A DNA stretch of 64,000 nt from Streptoverticillium olivoreticuli subsp. olivoreticuli (GTDB lineage Bacteria > Actinomycetota > Actinomycetes > Streptomycetales > Streptomycetaceae). Under the pieces are notes generated by a model that saw nothing but the letters and a program-made list of their open reading frames with translations, was not told the DNA's origin and did no database searches. A program made the position numbers and the translations under genes. Positions 1-8,849 of this stretch are shown here, in pieces. The stretch lies in NCBI RefSeq assembly GCF_003391135.1, contig NZ_CP031455.1, positions 8,273,501 through 8,337,500 on the forward strand, given 5' to 3'. Each line of letters begins with the position of its first letter. The stretch's first letter is position 1.

Positions 1-2
1 AG

Positions 3-944
3 GACGAATCCACCCACCCCACCGGCAGCCTCAAACACCGCCTCGCCCGATCCCTTTTCCTCTACGGGCTGTGCAACGGCTGGATCCGCCCCGAGGCCCC
101 CGTCATCGAGGCGTCCAGCGGCTCCACGGCCGTGTCCGAGGCGTACTTCGCCGGGCTCGTCGGCGTCCCGTTCATCGCCGTCATGCCCCGCACCACCAGC
201 CGCGAGAAGTGCCGGCTGATCGAGTTCCACGGCGCGCGGTGCCACTTCGTCGACGACCCGCGGAAGATGTACGAGGAAGCGGCCGCCCTCGCCGAGCAGA
301 CCGGCGGCCACTACATGGACCAGTTCACCTACGCCGAACGGGCCACCGACTGGCGCGGCAACAACAACATCGCCGAATCCGTCTACAGCCAGCTCCGGCT
401 CGAACGCCACCCTGTGCCCACCTGGATCGTGGCCACCGCGGGCACCGGCGGCACCTCCGCGACCATCGCCCGCTATGTGCGCTACATGCAGCACGACACC
501 CGCATCTGCGTCGCCGACCCCGAGAACTCCTGCTTCTTCGACGGCTGGAAGAACCGCGACCCCCACGCCACCAGCGACCGCGGCTCCCGCATCGAGGGCA
601 TCGGCCGGCCGCGCATGGAACCCAGCTTCGTGGCCGGCGCCATCGACCGGATGATGAAGGTCCCCGACGCCGCGAGCGTCGCCGCCGTACGCGCCCTCGA
701 CCGGGCCATCGGCCGCAAGGCGGGCGGCTCCACCGGCACCGGGCTGTGGAGCGCACTCAAGATCGTCGCCGAGATGGCGGACCAGGGCCGGCGGGGCAGC
801 GTCGTCACCCTCATCTGCGACCCCGGCGAGCGCTACCTCGACAAGTACTACTCCGACGCCTGGCTCGCCGAACAGGGCCTGGACATCACCCCGTACGCCC
901 GGGCCATCGACACCTTCCTGAGCTCCGGCCACTGGCCGGACTGA
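3..944 (+). CDS. PLP-dependent cysteine synthase family protein (5' end outside window)
   Basis: The reading frame is open from the first complete codon at position 3, so the gene begins left of the window. The visible 313 residues are a fold-type II PLP enzyme. The motif PTGSLKHR at visible residues 6-13 carries the Schiff-base lysine (K11), and GTGGTSAT is the phosphate-binding loop. These features match the O-acetylserine sulfhydrylase/cystathionine beta-synthase family. Family members in actinobacteria that lack the CBS domain often act as L-cysteine desulfhydrases or cysteine synthase paralogues, so the exact reaction cannot be fixed. An internal GTG at 132 is not the true start, because the catalytic lysine lies upstream of it. 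The protein ends in a normal family C-terminus and is followed 33 bp later by a convergent gene. Confidence 0.85.
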   Translation, partial: DESTHPTGSLKHRLARSLFLYGLCNGWIRPEAPVIEASSGSTAVSEAYFAGLVGVPFIAVMPRTTSREKCRLIEFHGARCHFVDDPRKMYEEAAALAEQTGGHYMDQFTYAERATDWRGNNNIAESVYSQLRLERHPVPTWIVATAGTGGTSATIARYVRYMQHDTRICVADPENSCFFDGWKNRDPHATSDRGSRIEGIGRPRMEPSFVAGAIDRMMKVPDAASVAAVRALDRAIGRKAGGSTGTGLWSALKIVAEMADQGRRGSVVTLICDPGERYLDKYYSDAWLAEQGLDITPYARAIDTFLSSGHWPD

Positions 945-977
945 GCCGGACACCGGCCCCGGCGGCCGCGCCCGGGC

Positions 978-1472
978 TCAGGTGCGACCACCGTGCATGG
1001 CTGCGAGACGCCGGTCGAGGCTGCGCACCGCGTCACGGAACGCATGCCCGAGGCCCGGCCTCCCCAGCGCGACCGCCAGACGCACCGGAGCGGGACCGTC
1101 TACCGCCACCATCCACCGGACGACCGTGCCCGTACCGGCGGGGAGCAACTGCCAGTCCTCCAGCAGGGCCCGGACACCCGGCGCGTTCGTGACGTCGACG
1201 CGGTACGCGTAACGCCGGGACGGCTCGTCGGCCAGGACCGTCTCCAGGAACCGCGCACCACCCAGCAGCCGGATCTCCCGGCCGTCGCCCCCGGCCCGCT
1301 CCACCCGCCGCGCCACCGTCACCGCGCGGAACCACCGCGCCCAGCCCGGCACATCCCCGGCCAGCGCGGCATGGACCCGCTCGGGCGGCGCCGCCATGCG
1401 CGCGACGAACACCAGCCGCAACGGCGCTGCCGCCACGAAGTCGAGCCCCACAGGGCGGAGTCTGCGCGCCAT
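978..1472 (-). CDS. SRPBCC family protein (polyketide cyclase/START-like fold)
   Basis: This 164-residue protein has the profile of the helix-grip SRPBCC superfamily. It has an N-terminal strand followed by a PPERVHAALAGDVPGW-type segment, a series of alternating strands, and a C-terminal amphipathic helix containing RSLDRRL. The superfamily binds hydrophobic ligands or acts as cyclases or immunity-type proteins; no specific ligand can be assigned. The ATG at 1472 is preferred because GAGGTG lies four bases upstream. Upstream ATGs at 1511 and 1484 are possible but have poorer ribosome sites. The gene is convergent with the PLP enzyme and lies downstream of, and in the same direction as, the DeoR-type regulator. 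Confidence 0.7.
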   Translation of the reverse strand: MARRLRPVGLDFVAAAPLRLVFVARMAAPPERVHAALAGDVPGWARWFRAVTVARRVERAGGDGREIRLLGGARFLETVLADEPSRRYAYRVDVTNAPGVRALLEDWQLLPAGTGTVVRWMVAVDGPAPVRLAVALGRPGLGHAFRDAVRSLDRRLAAMHGGRT

Positions 1473-1559
1473 CGTGCACCTCATCGGATCGACCGGCCCA
1501 CCGCGCCGCACACCCTAACCCCCGCGGCCCCGGATGTCTGCGCCGCCCCCCGCCCGGCC

Positions 1560-2405
1560 TCAGGCCTCCGCGCTGCCCCGCGAACTCTCGGCCACCACCA
1601 GCTCCGGCAGCCGCTCGGCGATCTCCCGACGGGCCCCCGCGGGAAGCCCCGCGTCCGTGACCAACGCGTCCACCTCCTCCAGCGAGGCGAAGGAACTCAG
1701 GCCCACCGTGCCCCACTTGGTGTGGTCCGCGACCACCACGACACGCCGGGCGGAGCGCACGAAGTGCCGGTTCGTCTCCGCCTCCGCGAGATTCGGCGTC
1801 GACAGCCCCGCCTCCACGGATATGCCGTGCACCCCGATGAACAGCACATCGAAGTGCAGCGAGCGGATCGCCGCGTCCGCCACCGGCCCCACCAGCGTGT
1901 CCGACGGCGTACGGACCCCGCCCGTCAGCACCACCGTCGCCGCACCCGGACGCGGCGAGGGCCCCGCGGCCGTCATCGTGCGCTGGGCGCTGTGGAACAC
2001 ATCGGCCGCCCGCACCGAATTCGTCACCACCGTCAGATCCGGGACCTCCACCAACTGCTGGGCCAGGGCGAACACCGTCGTCCCGCCCGCCAGGGCTATC
2101 GCACTGCCGTGCGCGGCCATCCTCGCCGCTGCCCGCGCGATGTCCTCCTTGGCGATCAGCTCCAGCGCCGACTTCGCCTCGAAGCCCGGCTCGTGCGCCG
2201 TCGCCTCGGCGACCGGCACCGCACCACCGTGCACCTTCTCCACGGCACCCTGCCGGGCCAGCGCGTCCAGATCGCGGCGGACCGTCATGTCCGAGACATT
2301 GAGCTTGCGGGTCAGCTCATTGACCCGCACACCGCCGCGCCGCCTCACCTCGTCGAGAATCAGGGCACGCCGCTGCTCCGCCAGGAGATTCTGATGGTCA
2401 CTCAC
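1560..2405 (-). CDS. DeoR/GlpR family transcriptional regulator
   Basis: The protein is 281 residues, the usual length for DeoR/GlpR repressors. Residues about 8-60 form the winged helix-turn-helix, containing EQRRALILDEVRRRGGVRV and the recognition segment NVSDMTVRRDLDAL. Residues about 80-240 are the DeoRC sensor domain, with the conserved AGGTT and LTGG segments that bind sugar phosphates. Members usually repress carbohydrate or nucleoside catabolic operons and are released by a phosphorylated sugar. The start is GTG at 2405, with GGAGGGA about seven bases upstream. No obvious sugar operon is adjacent: the downstream neighbour is an SRPBCC protein and the upstream neighbour a beta-helix/AAA+ protein, so its target is unknown. 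Confidence 0.9.
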   Translation of the reverse strand: MSDHQNLLAEQRRALILDEVRRRGGVRVNELTRKLNVSDMTVRRDLDALARQGAVEKVHGGAVPVAEATAHEPGFEAKSALELIAKEDIARAAARMAAHGSAIALAGGTTVFALAQQLVEVPDLTVVTNSVRAADVFHSAQRTMTAAGPSPRPGAATVVLTGGVRTPSDTLVGPVADAAIRSLHFDVLFIGVHGISVEAGLSTPNLAEAETNRHFVRSARRVVVVADHTKWGTVGLSSFASLEEVDALVTDAGLPAGARREIAERLPELVVAESSRGSAEA

Positions 2406-2514
2406 CGGCCGGTCCCTCCGCTCAGCACTGCCGAATCCGCGTGCTCATCCTCCCACGCACCTGTGACAACGCCCGTGCCGCACTCCGGCCATCGGCACCC
2501 GGCACACCCGCCCC

Positions 2515-4944
2515 TCACGGCAGCGCCGGCAGATCCTCCGGATACAGCAGCGTCAGCTCGTCGGTGCTCGGGTCGACGAGCTGCGCCACCCGGCCCGCGT
2601 GCCGCTCGACCATCGCCTCGAACGTCTGCCGCGCCGTACGGCCGTTGCCGAACGCCGGACCCTTCGGGATCGCCGTGAAATACGCCAGCAGCGCCTCCGC
2701 CGCCCCCGCCCCGATCCGGTACTCGTGCTCCTCCGCCTGCTGCTCCACGATGCGCAACAGCTCCTCCGGCGCGTAGTCCCCGAAGGTGATGGTGCGCGAG
2801 AAGCGCGAGGCCACCCCCGGATTGACCGTCAGGAACCGCTGCATCTCCGCGGTGTACCCCGCGACGATCACCACCACCGCGTCCCGGTGATCCTCCATCA
2901 GCTTCACCAGGGTGTCGATCGCCTCACGGCCGAAGTCCCGCCCAGAATCCTCCGGGCAGAGCGCGTACGCCTCGTCGATGAACAGCACCCCGCCCCGCGC
3001 CCGGTCGAACGCCTCCTGCGTCCGGATCGCCGTGGAACCGATGTGCTCGCCCACCAGGTCCACGCGCGACACCTCCACCAGATGACCGCGCTCCAGCACC
3101 CCCAGCGACGCGAGGATCTCGCCGTAGAGCCGGGCCACCGTGGTCTTGCCCGTACCCGGGGAACCGGTGAACACCAGATGACGGCGCACGGAGGCCGCCT
3201 TCAGCCCCGCCTCCTGACGGCGGCGGCCCACCTCGATCATGTCCGTGAGCGCCCGCACCTCGCGCTTGACGCTCTCCAGGCCCACCAGCGCGTCCAGTTC
3301 ACCCAGCACCGTGGCCGGAGGACGGCCGTCCGGCAGGGGGGCGGGCGCCGCGCCCTCGGGCACCCGCTGCACCGGCACCGCGACCGGCGGCACCGACACC
3401 AGCGGAACGGTCCGCTCCACGACCGGGACACCTGCCGTCCGCAGCGAGCCCACGGACGGCGCCCCCAGCGTGAACGCCGCGCTCTCGTCGCTCGTGCAGC
3501 CCTCGCTGACCGTGCCCTCCTCGGCGAACTCGTAACCACCGCGCGCACACCGCTCCGTACGGCAGCGCGTCAGCGTCGTACGACAGCCGTCGATGACGTG
3601 GAAGCCGTACCCGCCGCTCCCCGTCACCCGGCAGTCGTGGAAGGAACCCCGGCCGCCCGCCGACACATAGAAGCCCGCCTCCACCGGCGAACTCACCGTG
3701 CACCGCTCGATGACCGGATCCGCGCCCTTGGTGACGATGACCCCCGTGGCCGTCGCGTCGATGGTGCACCCGGCCAGCGAACCCCCGCTCCCGTGGTCCC
3801 GGAACCAGGCGCCCGTCGCCGCCGCCCGGATCCGGCAGTCGTCCAGCTGCGCCGTCGCCCCGTCGCTCACCGACACCGCGGTGTTGCGGACCTGAGCGAG
3901 ATCACTGTCCACCACGTCCACCCGCGAACCGCGGTCCAGCACGAACAGCGCGTCCGGCACATCGCGCACCCGGCAGGAACCGAGCACCGCCTGCGCCCCG
4001 TCACTGACCCACACCGCCGGATAGTCACCCGTACTGTCGTGGATGTCGCACCGGTCCGCGTCCACCCGCGTCCCCGGATCCCACACCGACAGGCCGTTGC
4101 GCCCGAACTTGCGCACCGCGGTGCGCGTCATCGACAGCACCGAACGGGACCGCAGGTCCACGCCGTTCTCCGGCACGTCGTGGATGTCGCAGTCCACCAG
4201 GGTGAGCACCGCTTCGGTGTCCAGCGTCACGCCGTCACCGGACGTCCGGTGCACCTGGCAGTCGGTCAGATAACCGGCCGCCCGCGACGCCACCTGCACC
4301 CCCGCGCCCCGGATCTCGTACACCTCGCACCCGACCGCCTCCAGCGCGCTGCCCTCACCCGACAGCGAAAGACCCGCTCCCGACGCGTGATGCACCCGGC
4401 AGCGCTCCAGGCGCGGATGCGCGCCCCCGCTCACCGTCACGCCCGACCGGCCCGCCGCCACGACCTCGCACTCCTCGAAGACACCGGTCGCGCCGTCCAG
4501 CACGCTGATGCCGACCCCGCCCGGATTGTCGACCGTGCAGCGGCGCACCGTCGGCCGCGAACCACCGCGCACCTCGATGCCCGTCGCCGACCGCGTCACG
4601 ATCCGCAGATCCGCCAGCTCCGGCGCGCCGTCCTCGACCAACAGCGCGGGCGCCGCCTCGTCCTGCCCCTCGATGTGCAGATCCAGCAGCGCCGCCGAGG
4701 CCCGCACGGTCAGGGCCACGCCCTCGGCCGGCGCGATCCGCACCGCCCCCGGCGAACCCTCGCTGCCACGCAGGGTGATCGCACGGGTGACGACCAGATT
4801 CTCCCGGTACGTTCCCGGCGCCACGGACAGCACGTCCCCGTCCGCCGCCGCCTCCAGAGCCGATGCGAGGGAGTCGTATTCGCCGGTGCGCCGCCGCCAT
4901 CGCGCCGTACCGGTGTGCGTCACCTGGACCGAGCCCTCTGCCAT
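2515..4944 (-). CDS. Right-handed beta-helix repeat protein fused to a CbbX/EccA-type AAA+ ATPase
   Basis: The 809-residue protein has two halves. Residues about 25-470 are a right-handed parallel beta-helix of the pectate lyase/NosD type, made of about 20 rungs of roughly 23 residues that repeatedly contain 'GVxVxxGAxPxLxxCxV'-like patterns. After a proline-rich linker (about 500-535), residues 540-800 are an AAA+ ATPase of the CbxX/CfxQ family. It has Walker A GSPGTGKTT, Walker B LFIDEAYAL, and the sensor/arginine segment NPGVASRFSRTITF. The ATPase half resembles EccA of type VII secretion and CbbX rubisco activase. The architecture is recurrent in Streptomyces, but its substrate is not known; remodelling of a surface or secreted partner is inference. 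The ATG at 4944 is preceded by a purine-rich GAGGTGGGGG. No membrane segment or signal peptide is visible. Confidence 0.85.
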   Translation of the reverse strand: MAEGSVQVTHTGTARWRRRTGEYDSLASALEAAADGDVLSVAPGTYRENLVVTRAITLRGSEGSPGAVRIAPAEGVALTVRASAALLDLHIEGQDEAAPALLVEDGAPELADLRIVTRSATGIEVRGGSRPTVRRCTVDNPGGVGISVLDGATGVFEECEVVAAGRSGVTVSGGAHPRLERCRVHHASGAGLSLSGEGSALEAVGCEVYEIRGAGVQVASRAAGYLTDCQVHRTSGDGVTLDTEAVLTLVDCDIHDVPENGVDLRSRSVLSMTRTAVRKFGRNGLSVWDPGTRVDADRCDIHDSTGDYPAVWVSDGAQAVLGSCRVRDVPDALFVLDRGSRVDVVDSDLAQVRNTAVSVSDGATAQLDDCRIRAAATGAWFRDHGSGGSLAGCTIDATATGVIVTKGADPVIERCTVSSPVEAGFYVSAGGRGSFHDCRVTGSGGYGFHVIDGCRTTLTRCRTERCARGGYEFAEEGTVSEGCTSDESAAFTLGAPSVGSLRTAGVPVVERTVPLVSVPPVAVPVQRVPEGAAPAPLPDGRPPATVLGELDALVGLESVKREVRALTDMIEVGRRRQEAGLKAASVRRHLVFTGSPGTGKTTVARLYGEILASLGVLERGHLVEVSRVDLVGEHIGSTAIRTQEAFDRARGGVLFIDEAYALCPEDSGRDFGREAIDTLVKLMEDHRDAVVVIVAGYTAEMQRFLTVNPGVASRFSRTITFGDYAPEELLRIVEQQAEEHEYRIGAGAAEALLAYFTAIPKGPAFGNGRTARQTFEAMVERHAGRVAQLVDPSTDELTLLYPEDLPALP

Positions 4945-5042
4945 GGTGCTGCTGCGCCCCCACCTCGTGTGCTCTGTTCACCCGGGACGGATGCGTACCG
5001 GCCGGACCACCGTAGCGCGCGTGGGCCACGGAAGTTGACCGG

Positions 5043-5648
5043 TCAGCTGCCCGCACCCGCACGGCCCCAGGTGTGCCCCGCCTGTTCCCACGCGCGGTCC
5101 CACCGGGCGTACCGCCGCCGCACGAGCCGCCATACGACCAGCCGTCGGGCGATCTCCACCAGTCCCGCCGCCCCGGCGGCCGCGGCCGCACCGGCGAGGA
5201 CCGCGTGCACGGCGGCGGTGTCGTCGTCCATGGGGCGGGCCGAGATCCGCCCGCGGTCGTCGGTCCACAGCGTGAACCGGTGCCCGGCACGGGTCGGTTG
5301 CCGGACGGCGACCACGCCGGAGAACTGCCGACGGCCGTCCGGGGCCGGCCAGCGGGCGACCACCCGGTGGTGACCCTCGCGGCCCGCGGCCGTCTCCCGG
5401 TCGGTCTCGGTGGCCCTGACCGGCAGATTGCGCAGGGCCGTGGCGGTCACCAGATGCCGGTGCAGCTGCTGTTCACGGACGGTCTGCCGCAGCGCCTCGT
5501 GGGCGAGCGAGCCCGTCACCCAGCCGACGGCCGATCCGGCCAGCAGCATCAGCACCACCGCGACCGCCCCCACCCACGCCTCGACGACGTCGGTACGGCG
5601 GCGCAGCGGATTGCGCCGCCATCGCCGGGCGAAGATCGTCGCGCGCAC
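5043..5648 (-). CDS. Rv1733c-like double-pass membrane protein
   Basis: This protein of about 201 residues has an Arg-rich N-terminus (RRWRRNPLRRRTD), a first membrane helix (VEAWVGAVAVVLMLLAGSAV), a soluble domain of about 100 residues, and a second membrane helix (HAVLAGAAAAAGAAGLVEIA). This layout is typical of the Rv1733c family of actinobacterial membrane proteins, whose biochemical role is unknown. The soluble part contains the family-typical RVRATETD and AGHRFTLW-like segments. The GTG at 5648 is chosen because AAGGGGG lies about eight bases upstream. A longer ATG start at 5693 would add 15 residues but lacks a ribosome site. No operon partner is apparent. Confidence 0.75.
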   Translation of the reverse strand: MRATIFARRWRRNPLRRRTDVVEAWVGAVAVVLMLLAGSAVGWVTGSLAHEALRQTVREQQLHRHLVTATALRNLPVRATETDRETAAGREGHHRVVARWPAPDGRRQFSGVVAVRQPTRAGHRFTLWTDDRGRISARPMDDDTAAVHAVLAGAAAAAGAAGLVEIARRLVVWRLVRRRYARWDRAWEQAGHTWGRAGAGS

Positions 5649-5809
5649 AGCGCTCACCCCCTTCCGCGTCCGTAAATACCTCACACAGGGCATCGCATGC
5701 GGAGGAAGGCGGCGGAGAGAGCAAAATCACCCCCTCCGGAGGCGCTTCCTGGCGGCGCGTTGACGGGTGGCGGGCGGTGCGGGCGGTCCCGGCGGGCGGC
5801 GGGACCTGC

Positions 5810-6640
5810 TCAGTCGAGGATCTCCACGTCGTCACCGACGCGCACCACTCCGGTGTGCTCGGGGATGAGGTTCGTGCCGAACACCAGCTCCTTGCCTATC
5901 CGGTGGTGGCGTACGAGCGTCCGCAGCGGCTCCTTGCCGCGCTCCGCCGTGTGCTGGTCGGTGGTGGTCACGACGCAGCGGCCGCACAGCTTGACGGCGC
6001 GGAAGGTGACCTCGCCGATGCGGACGCGCCGCCAGTCGTCCTCGGCCCAGGGCGCGGTGTCGCCGACGACCACGTTCGGCCGGAAGCGGTTCATGGGCAG
6101 CGGGCCCTCGTCGGGGTGGTCGCCCCGGGAGATCAGGGTGTTGAGGGTGTCGAGCGAGGCGAGGGTGGTGAGCAGCAGCGGATATCCGTCGGCGAAGCTC
6201 ACGGTCTCGCCGTCGCGCGCGTAGTCGGGGTCGATGAGGCGTCGCGTCGCGGGGTCGTCCATGTGCAGCAGCCGGGCCGGGGTGCCCAGATACGCGCTGA
6301 GCCACGCGTCGGCAGCGGCACCGGCCGGAACCCCCTCGACCTTGTCCCGGAACAGCTGCACCGTGACCGTGCCCCGCTCCGCGGGGTCGGGCACGGGGAC
6401 GTCCACCGGCGCGCACCCCGGAGCGGTGAGCCGGACCCCGCCGCCCGGCAGCGGCTCGGCGGCGGCCAACGCCAGCCTCGGCTGCTGCCGTTGGGTGATC
6501 ATGTGACCGCTGTCGTCGGCCAGCATCCACCGGCGGTCCCCGGCGAGCCCCCACGGCTCGACCGCGGCCTCGCCGACGGCACGGCCCGTCATCGACTTCA
6601 CGGGATAGAAGTGGACCGCGGTCACGAATGGCGTGGACAT
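5810..6640 (-). CDS. MOSC domain-containing protein (YcbX-like)
   Basis: The 276-residue protein has an N-terminal MOSC_N beta-barrel (about residues 4-120, beginning VTAVHFYPVKSM) followed by a MOSC domain (about 130-272). The conserved cysteine motif KLCGRCVVTTTDQ is present near residue 215. Family members transfer or hold sulfur on molybdenum cofactor, or act in reduction of N-hydroxylated bases (YcbX). No ferredoxin domain follows here, so an electron partner would be separate. The start ATG at 6640 has only a weak ribosome site. The gene is monocistronic, with a Pro-rich small protein upstream on the same strand. Confidence 0.9.
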   Translation of the reverse strand: MSTPFVTAVHFYPVKSMTGRAVGEAAVEPWGLAGDRRWMLADDSGHMITQRQQPRLALAAAEPLPGGGVRLTAPGCAPVDVPVPDPAERGTVTVQLFRDKVEGVPAGAAADAWLSAYLGTPARLLHMDDPATRRLIDPDYARDGETVSFADGYPLLLTTLASLDTLNTLISRGDHPDEGPLPMNRFRPNVVVGDTAPWAEDDWRRVRIGEVTFRAVKLCGRCVVTTTDQHTAERGKEPLRTLVRHHRIGKELVFGTNLIPEHTGVVRVGDDVEILD

Positions 6641-6716
6641 GCGGCCATCTTGCCATCCGGGCCGGGCGGTTGGCCGAAGCCCCCCGACCGGCCCCCCGCC
6701 CGAACCGGAAGTAGCG

Positions 6717-7199
6717 TCAGTAACCGCCCTGATTCGGATACTGGCGGTTGTTGTACGGGTCCTCGTACGGCGCGGGCGCCGGGCGGGGCGCCACGGGGCG
6801 CATCGCCTCGTAGCCCGCGGGGCTCGCCGAAGCGGCCGCGGGCCGCTGCTGGTACTGCTGCGGGCCCGGATAGCCGCGCGGTGCGGCCGCCTGCTGCGGG
6901 ATGTAGGGCGCGGGCGCCTGCTGGAGGGCCGGGGCCTGCGGAGCGGGCGACTGGTACCCGTACTGCGGGGCCTGCCCGGCGTAGCCGGTCTGCTGCTGCG
7001 GCGCGGGCGTCGCGGAAGGCCCGGACGGCAGCGCGGGGAGAGCGGGCAGCTGGCTCCCGCCGTCGTACGGCGACGACACCCTGATGGGCGCGATCTGCGG
7101 GGTGCCCCGCTCGGCGACGAGGCTGTCGTAGATGGGGGTGTCCGGGAACGACGGCGAGGCGTAGTAGCCGCCGCCGTAGGTGCTGCGGGGGGAGGTCAT
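6717..7199 (-). CDS. Small Pro/Gln/Tyr/Ala-rich protein (DUF6643-like)
   Basis: The 160-residue protein starts with a conserved-looking segment (SPRSTYGGGYYASPSFPD, then TPIYDSLVAERGTPQIAPI) and continues as low-complexity Pro/Gln/Tyr/Ala sequence to a C-terminal PYNNRQYPNQGGY. I recognise this as the Streptomyces family annotated DUF6643; its role is unknown. The start ATG at 7199 is preferred because the conserved N-terminal block begins there. It has no signal peptide or membrane helix and is predicted to be largely disordered. The upstream region toward gnd is about 190 bp long and may hold its promoter. Confidence 0.75.
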   Translation of the reverse strand: MTSPRSTYGGGYYASPSFPDTPIYDSLVAERGTPQIAPIRVSSPYDGGSQLPALPALPSGPSATPAPQQQTGYAGQAPQYGYQSPAPQAPALQQAPAPYIPQQAAAPRGYPGPQQYQQRPAAASASPAGYEAMRPVAPRPAPAPYEDPYNNRQYPNQGGY

Positions 7200-7388
7200 A
7201 GCCCATAAGTTAAGCCCACGCCCCTGGCCGGGTCTATGCCAAGGTCCCCGCAACCCCTTTCTGACCTGCAAAGACGCAGGTCAGGACAGAAGTGGCAGGT
7301 CAGGACACTCTTATCGGACCGGACGTCCCGGCGTCATCCTCGCGGTGGCGCCGGGACGTTGGCGGTCCGCTGTCCGCGTGGCCCTCGC

Positions 7389-8849
7389 TCAGGCCGTGCG
7401 CTCCTCGCCGCGGTCCCCGGACCACACGGTGTGGAACGACCCCTCGCGGTCCGTGCGCCGGTAGGTGTGGGCGCCGAAGAAGTCGCGCTGCCCCTGGGTG
7501 AGGGCGGCGGGCAGGCGCTCCGCGCGCAGTGCGTCGTAGTACGCGAGCGCGGCGGAGAAGCCGGGGGTGGGCACCCCGCGGCCGACCGCGGTCGCCACGA
7601 CCGAGCGCCAGGCGTCCTGGGCCCGGCCCACCTCGTCGGCGAAGCCCTTGTCGGCCAGCAGGGTCGGCAGTCCCGGGTCGGCCGCGAACGCGCTGCGGAT
7701 CCGGTCCAGGAACGCCGCCCGGATGATGCAGCCGCCCCGCCAGATGGCGGCCACCGCGCCGAGGTCGATGTCCCAGCCGTACTCGGCGCTCGCCGCGCCG
7801 ATCATGTTCCAGCCCTGGGCGTACGAGACGACCTTGGACGCGTACAGCGCCTCCTCTACCTGCGCCGCGAACTCCTCGGCCTCGGCGGGGGAGAGGACCT
7901 CGCGCCCGGGTCCGGGCAGGGCGCGCGCGGCCCGGCGCAGATCGGCGTGGCCGGAGAGGGAACGGGCGAAGACGGCCTCCGCGATGCCCGACACCGGGAT
8001 CCCGAGGTCCAGCGCCGTCTGCACCGTCCACCGGCCGGTGCCCTTCTGCTCGGCCTCGTCGGCCACCACGTCCACGAAGGGCCGCCCGGTGGCGGCGTCG
8101 GTGTGGGCGAGCACCTCGGCGGTGATCTCGATGAGGTACGAGTCCAGACGGCCGGTGTTCCACGTGCGGAACGTCTCCGCGATACGGGCCGGCTCGTACC
8201 CGGCGACGTTGCGGAGCAGGTCGTACGCCTCCGCGATGAGCTGCATGTCGGCGTATTCGATGCCGTTGTGCACCATCTTGACGAAGTGTCCGGCGGCGTC
8301 GGGGCCGATGTGCGTGCAACAGGGGCTGCCGTCGGGGGCCTTGGCGGCGATGGACTCCAGGAGGGGGCCGAGGGCTTTGTAGGACTCCACTGATCCGCCG
8401 GGCATGATGGCGGGCCCGTTGAGGGCGCCTTCCTCGCCACCGCTGATGCCGGTGCCGACGAAGTGGATGCCCTTGGCGCGGAGTGCCTTCTCGCGGCGGA
8501 GGGTGTCGTGGAAGTGTGCGTTGCCGCCGTCGATGATCATGTCGCCCTCGTCGAGGAGGGGGGCGAACTCGTCGATGACGGCGTCGGTGGGGTCGCCGGC
8601 CTTGACCATGATGATCAGGCGGCGGGGCTTGACGAGGGCGGCGACGAAGTCTTCCGGGGTCTCGGCGGGGACGAAGCTGCCCTCGTGGCCGTGTTCGTCG
8701 ATGAGGGCGGTGGTCCTGGCGGTTGTGCGGTTGTGGACGGCGACGGTGTGGCCGTGGCGGGCGAAGTTGCGGGCGAGGTTGCTGCCCATGACGGCGAGTC
8801 CGGTGACGCCGATCTGTGCGGTGGCCGTGGGGGTGGAAGTGCTGGGCAT
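7389..8849 (-). CDS. gnd: 6-phosphogluconate dehydrogenase, decarboxylating (NADP+)
   Basis: The 486-residue enzyme oxidatively decarboxylates 6-phosphogluconate to ribulose 5-phosphate in the oxidative pentose phosphate pathway. The NADP-binding motif GLAVMGSNLARNFARHG is at about residues 16-32, the GGNAHFHDT segment near 115, and the catalytic region HFVKMVHNGIEYADMQ near 190. The C-terminal all-alpha domain includes IWRGGCIIRAAFL. Length and motifs match the long (homodimeric) family. The ATG at 8849 has AGGAG about eight bases upstream. Codons for part of the catalytic region (8265-8350) are duplicated exactly at 21426-21511. Confidence 0.96.
   Translation of the reverse strand: MPSTSTPTATAQIGVTGLAVMGSNLARNFARHGHTVAVHNRTTARTTALIDEHGHEGSFVPAETPEDFVAALVKPRRLIIMVKAGDPTDAVIDEFAPLLDEGDMIIDGGNAHFHDTLRREKALRAKGIHFVGTGISGGEEGALNGPAIMPGGSVESYKALGPLLESIAAKAPDGSPCCTHIGPDAAGHFVKMVHNGIEYADMQLIAEAYDLLRNVAGYEPARIAETFRTWNTGRLDSYLIEITAEVLAHTDAATGRPFVDVVADEAEQKGTGRWTVQTALDLGIPVSGIAEAVFARSLSGHADLRRAARALPGPGREVLSPAEAEEFAAQVEEALYASKVVSYAQGWNMIGAASAEYGWDIDLGAVAAIWRGGCIIRAAFLDRIRSAFAADPGLPTLLADKGFADEVGRAQDAWRSVVATAVGRGVPTPGFSAALAYYDALRAERLPAALTQGQRDFFGAHTYRRTDREGSFHTVWSGDRGEERTA

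Noticed and set aside
993..2678. Plus-strand frames opposite the SRPBCC and DeoR genes
   Set aside because: Arg/His/Pro-rich composition with no family match; the minus strand has clear conserved domains.
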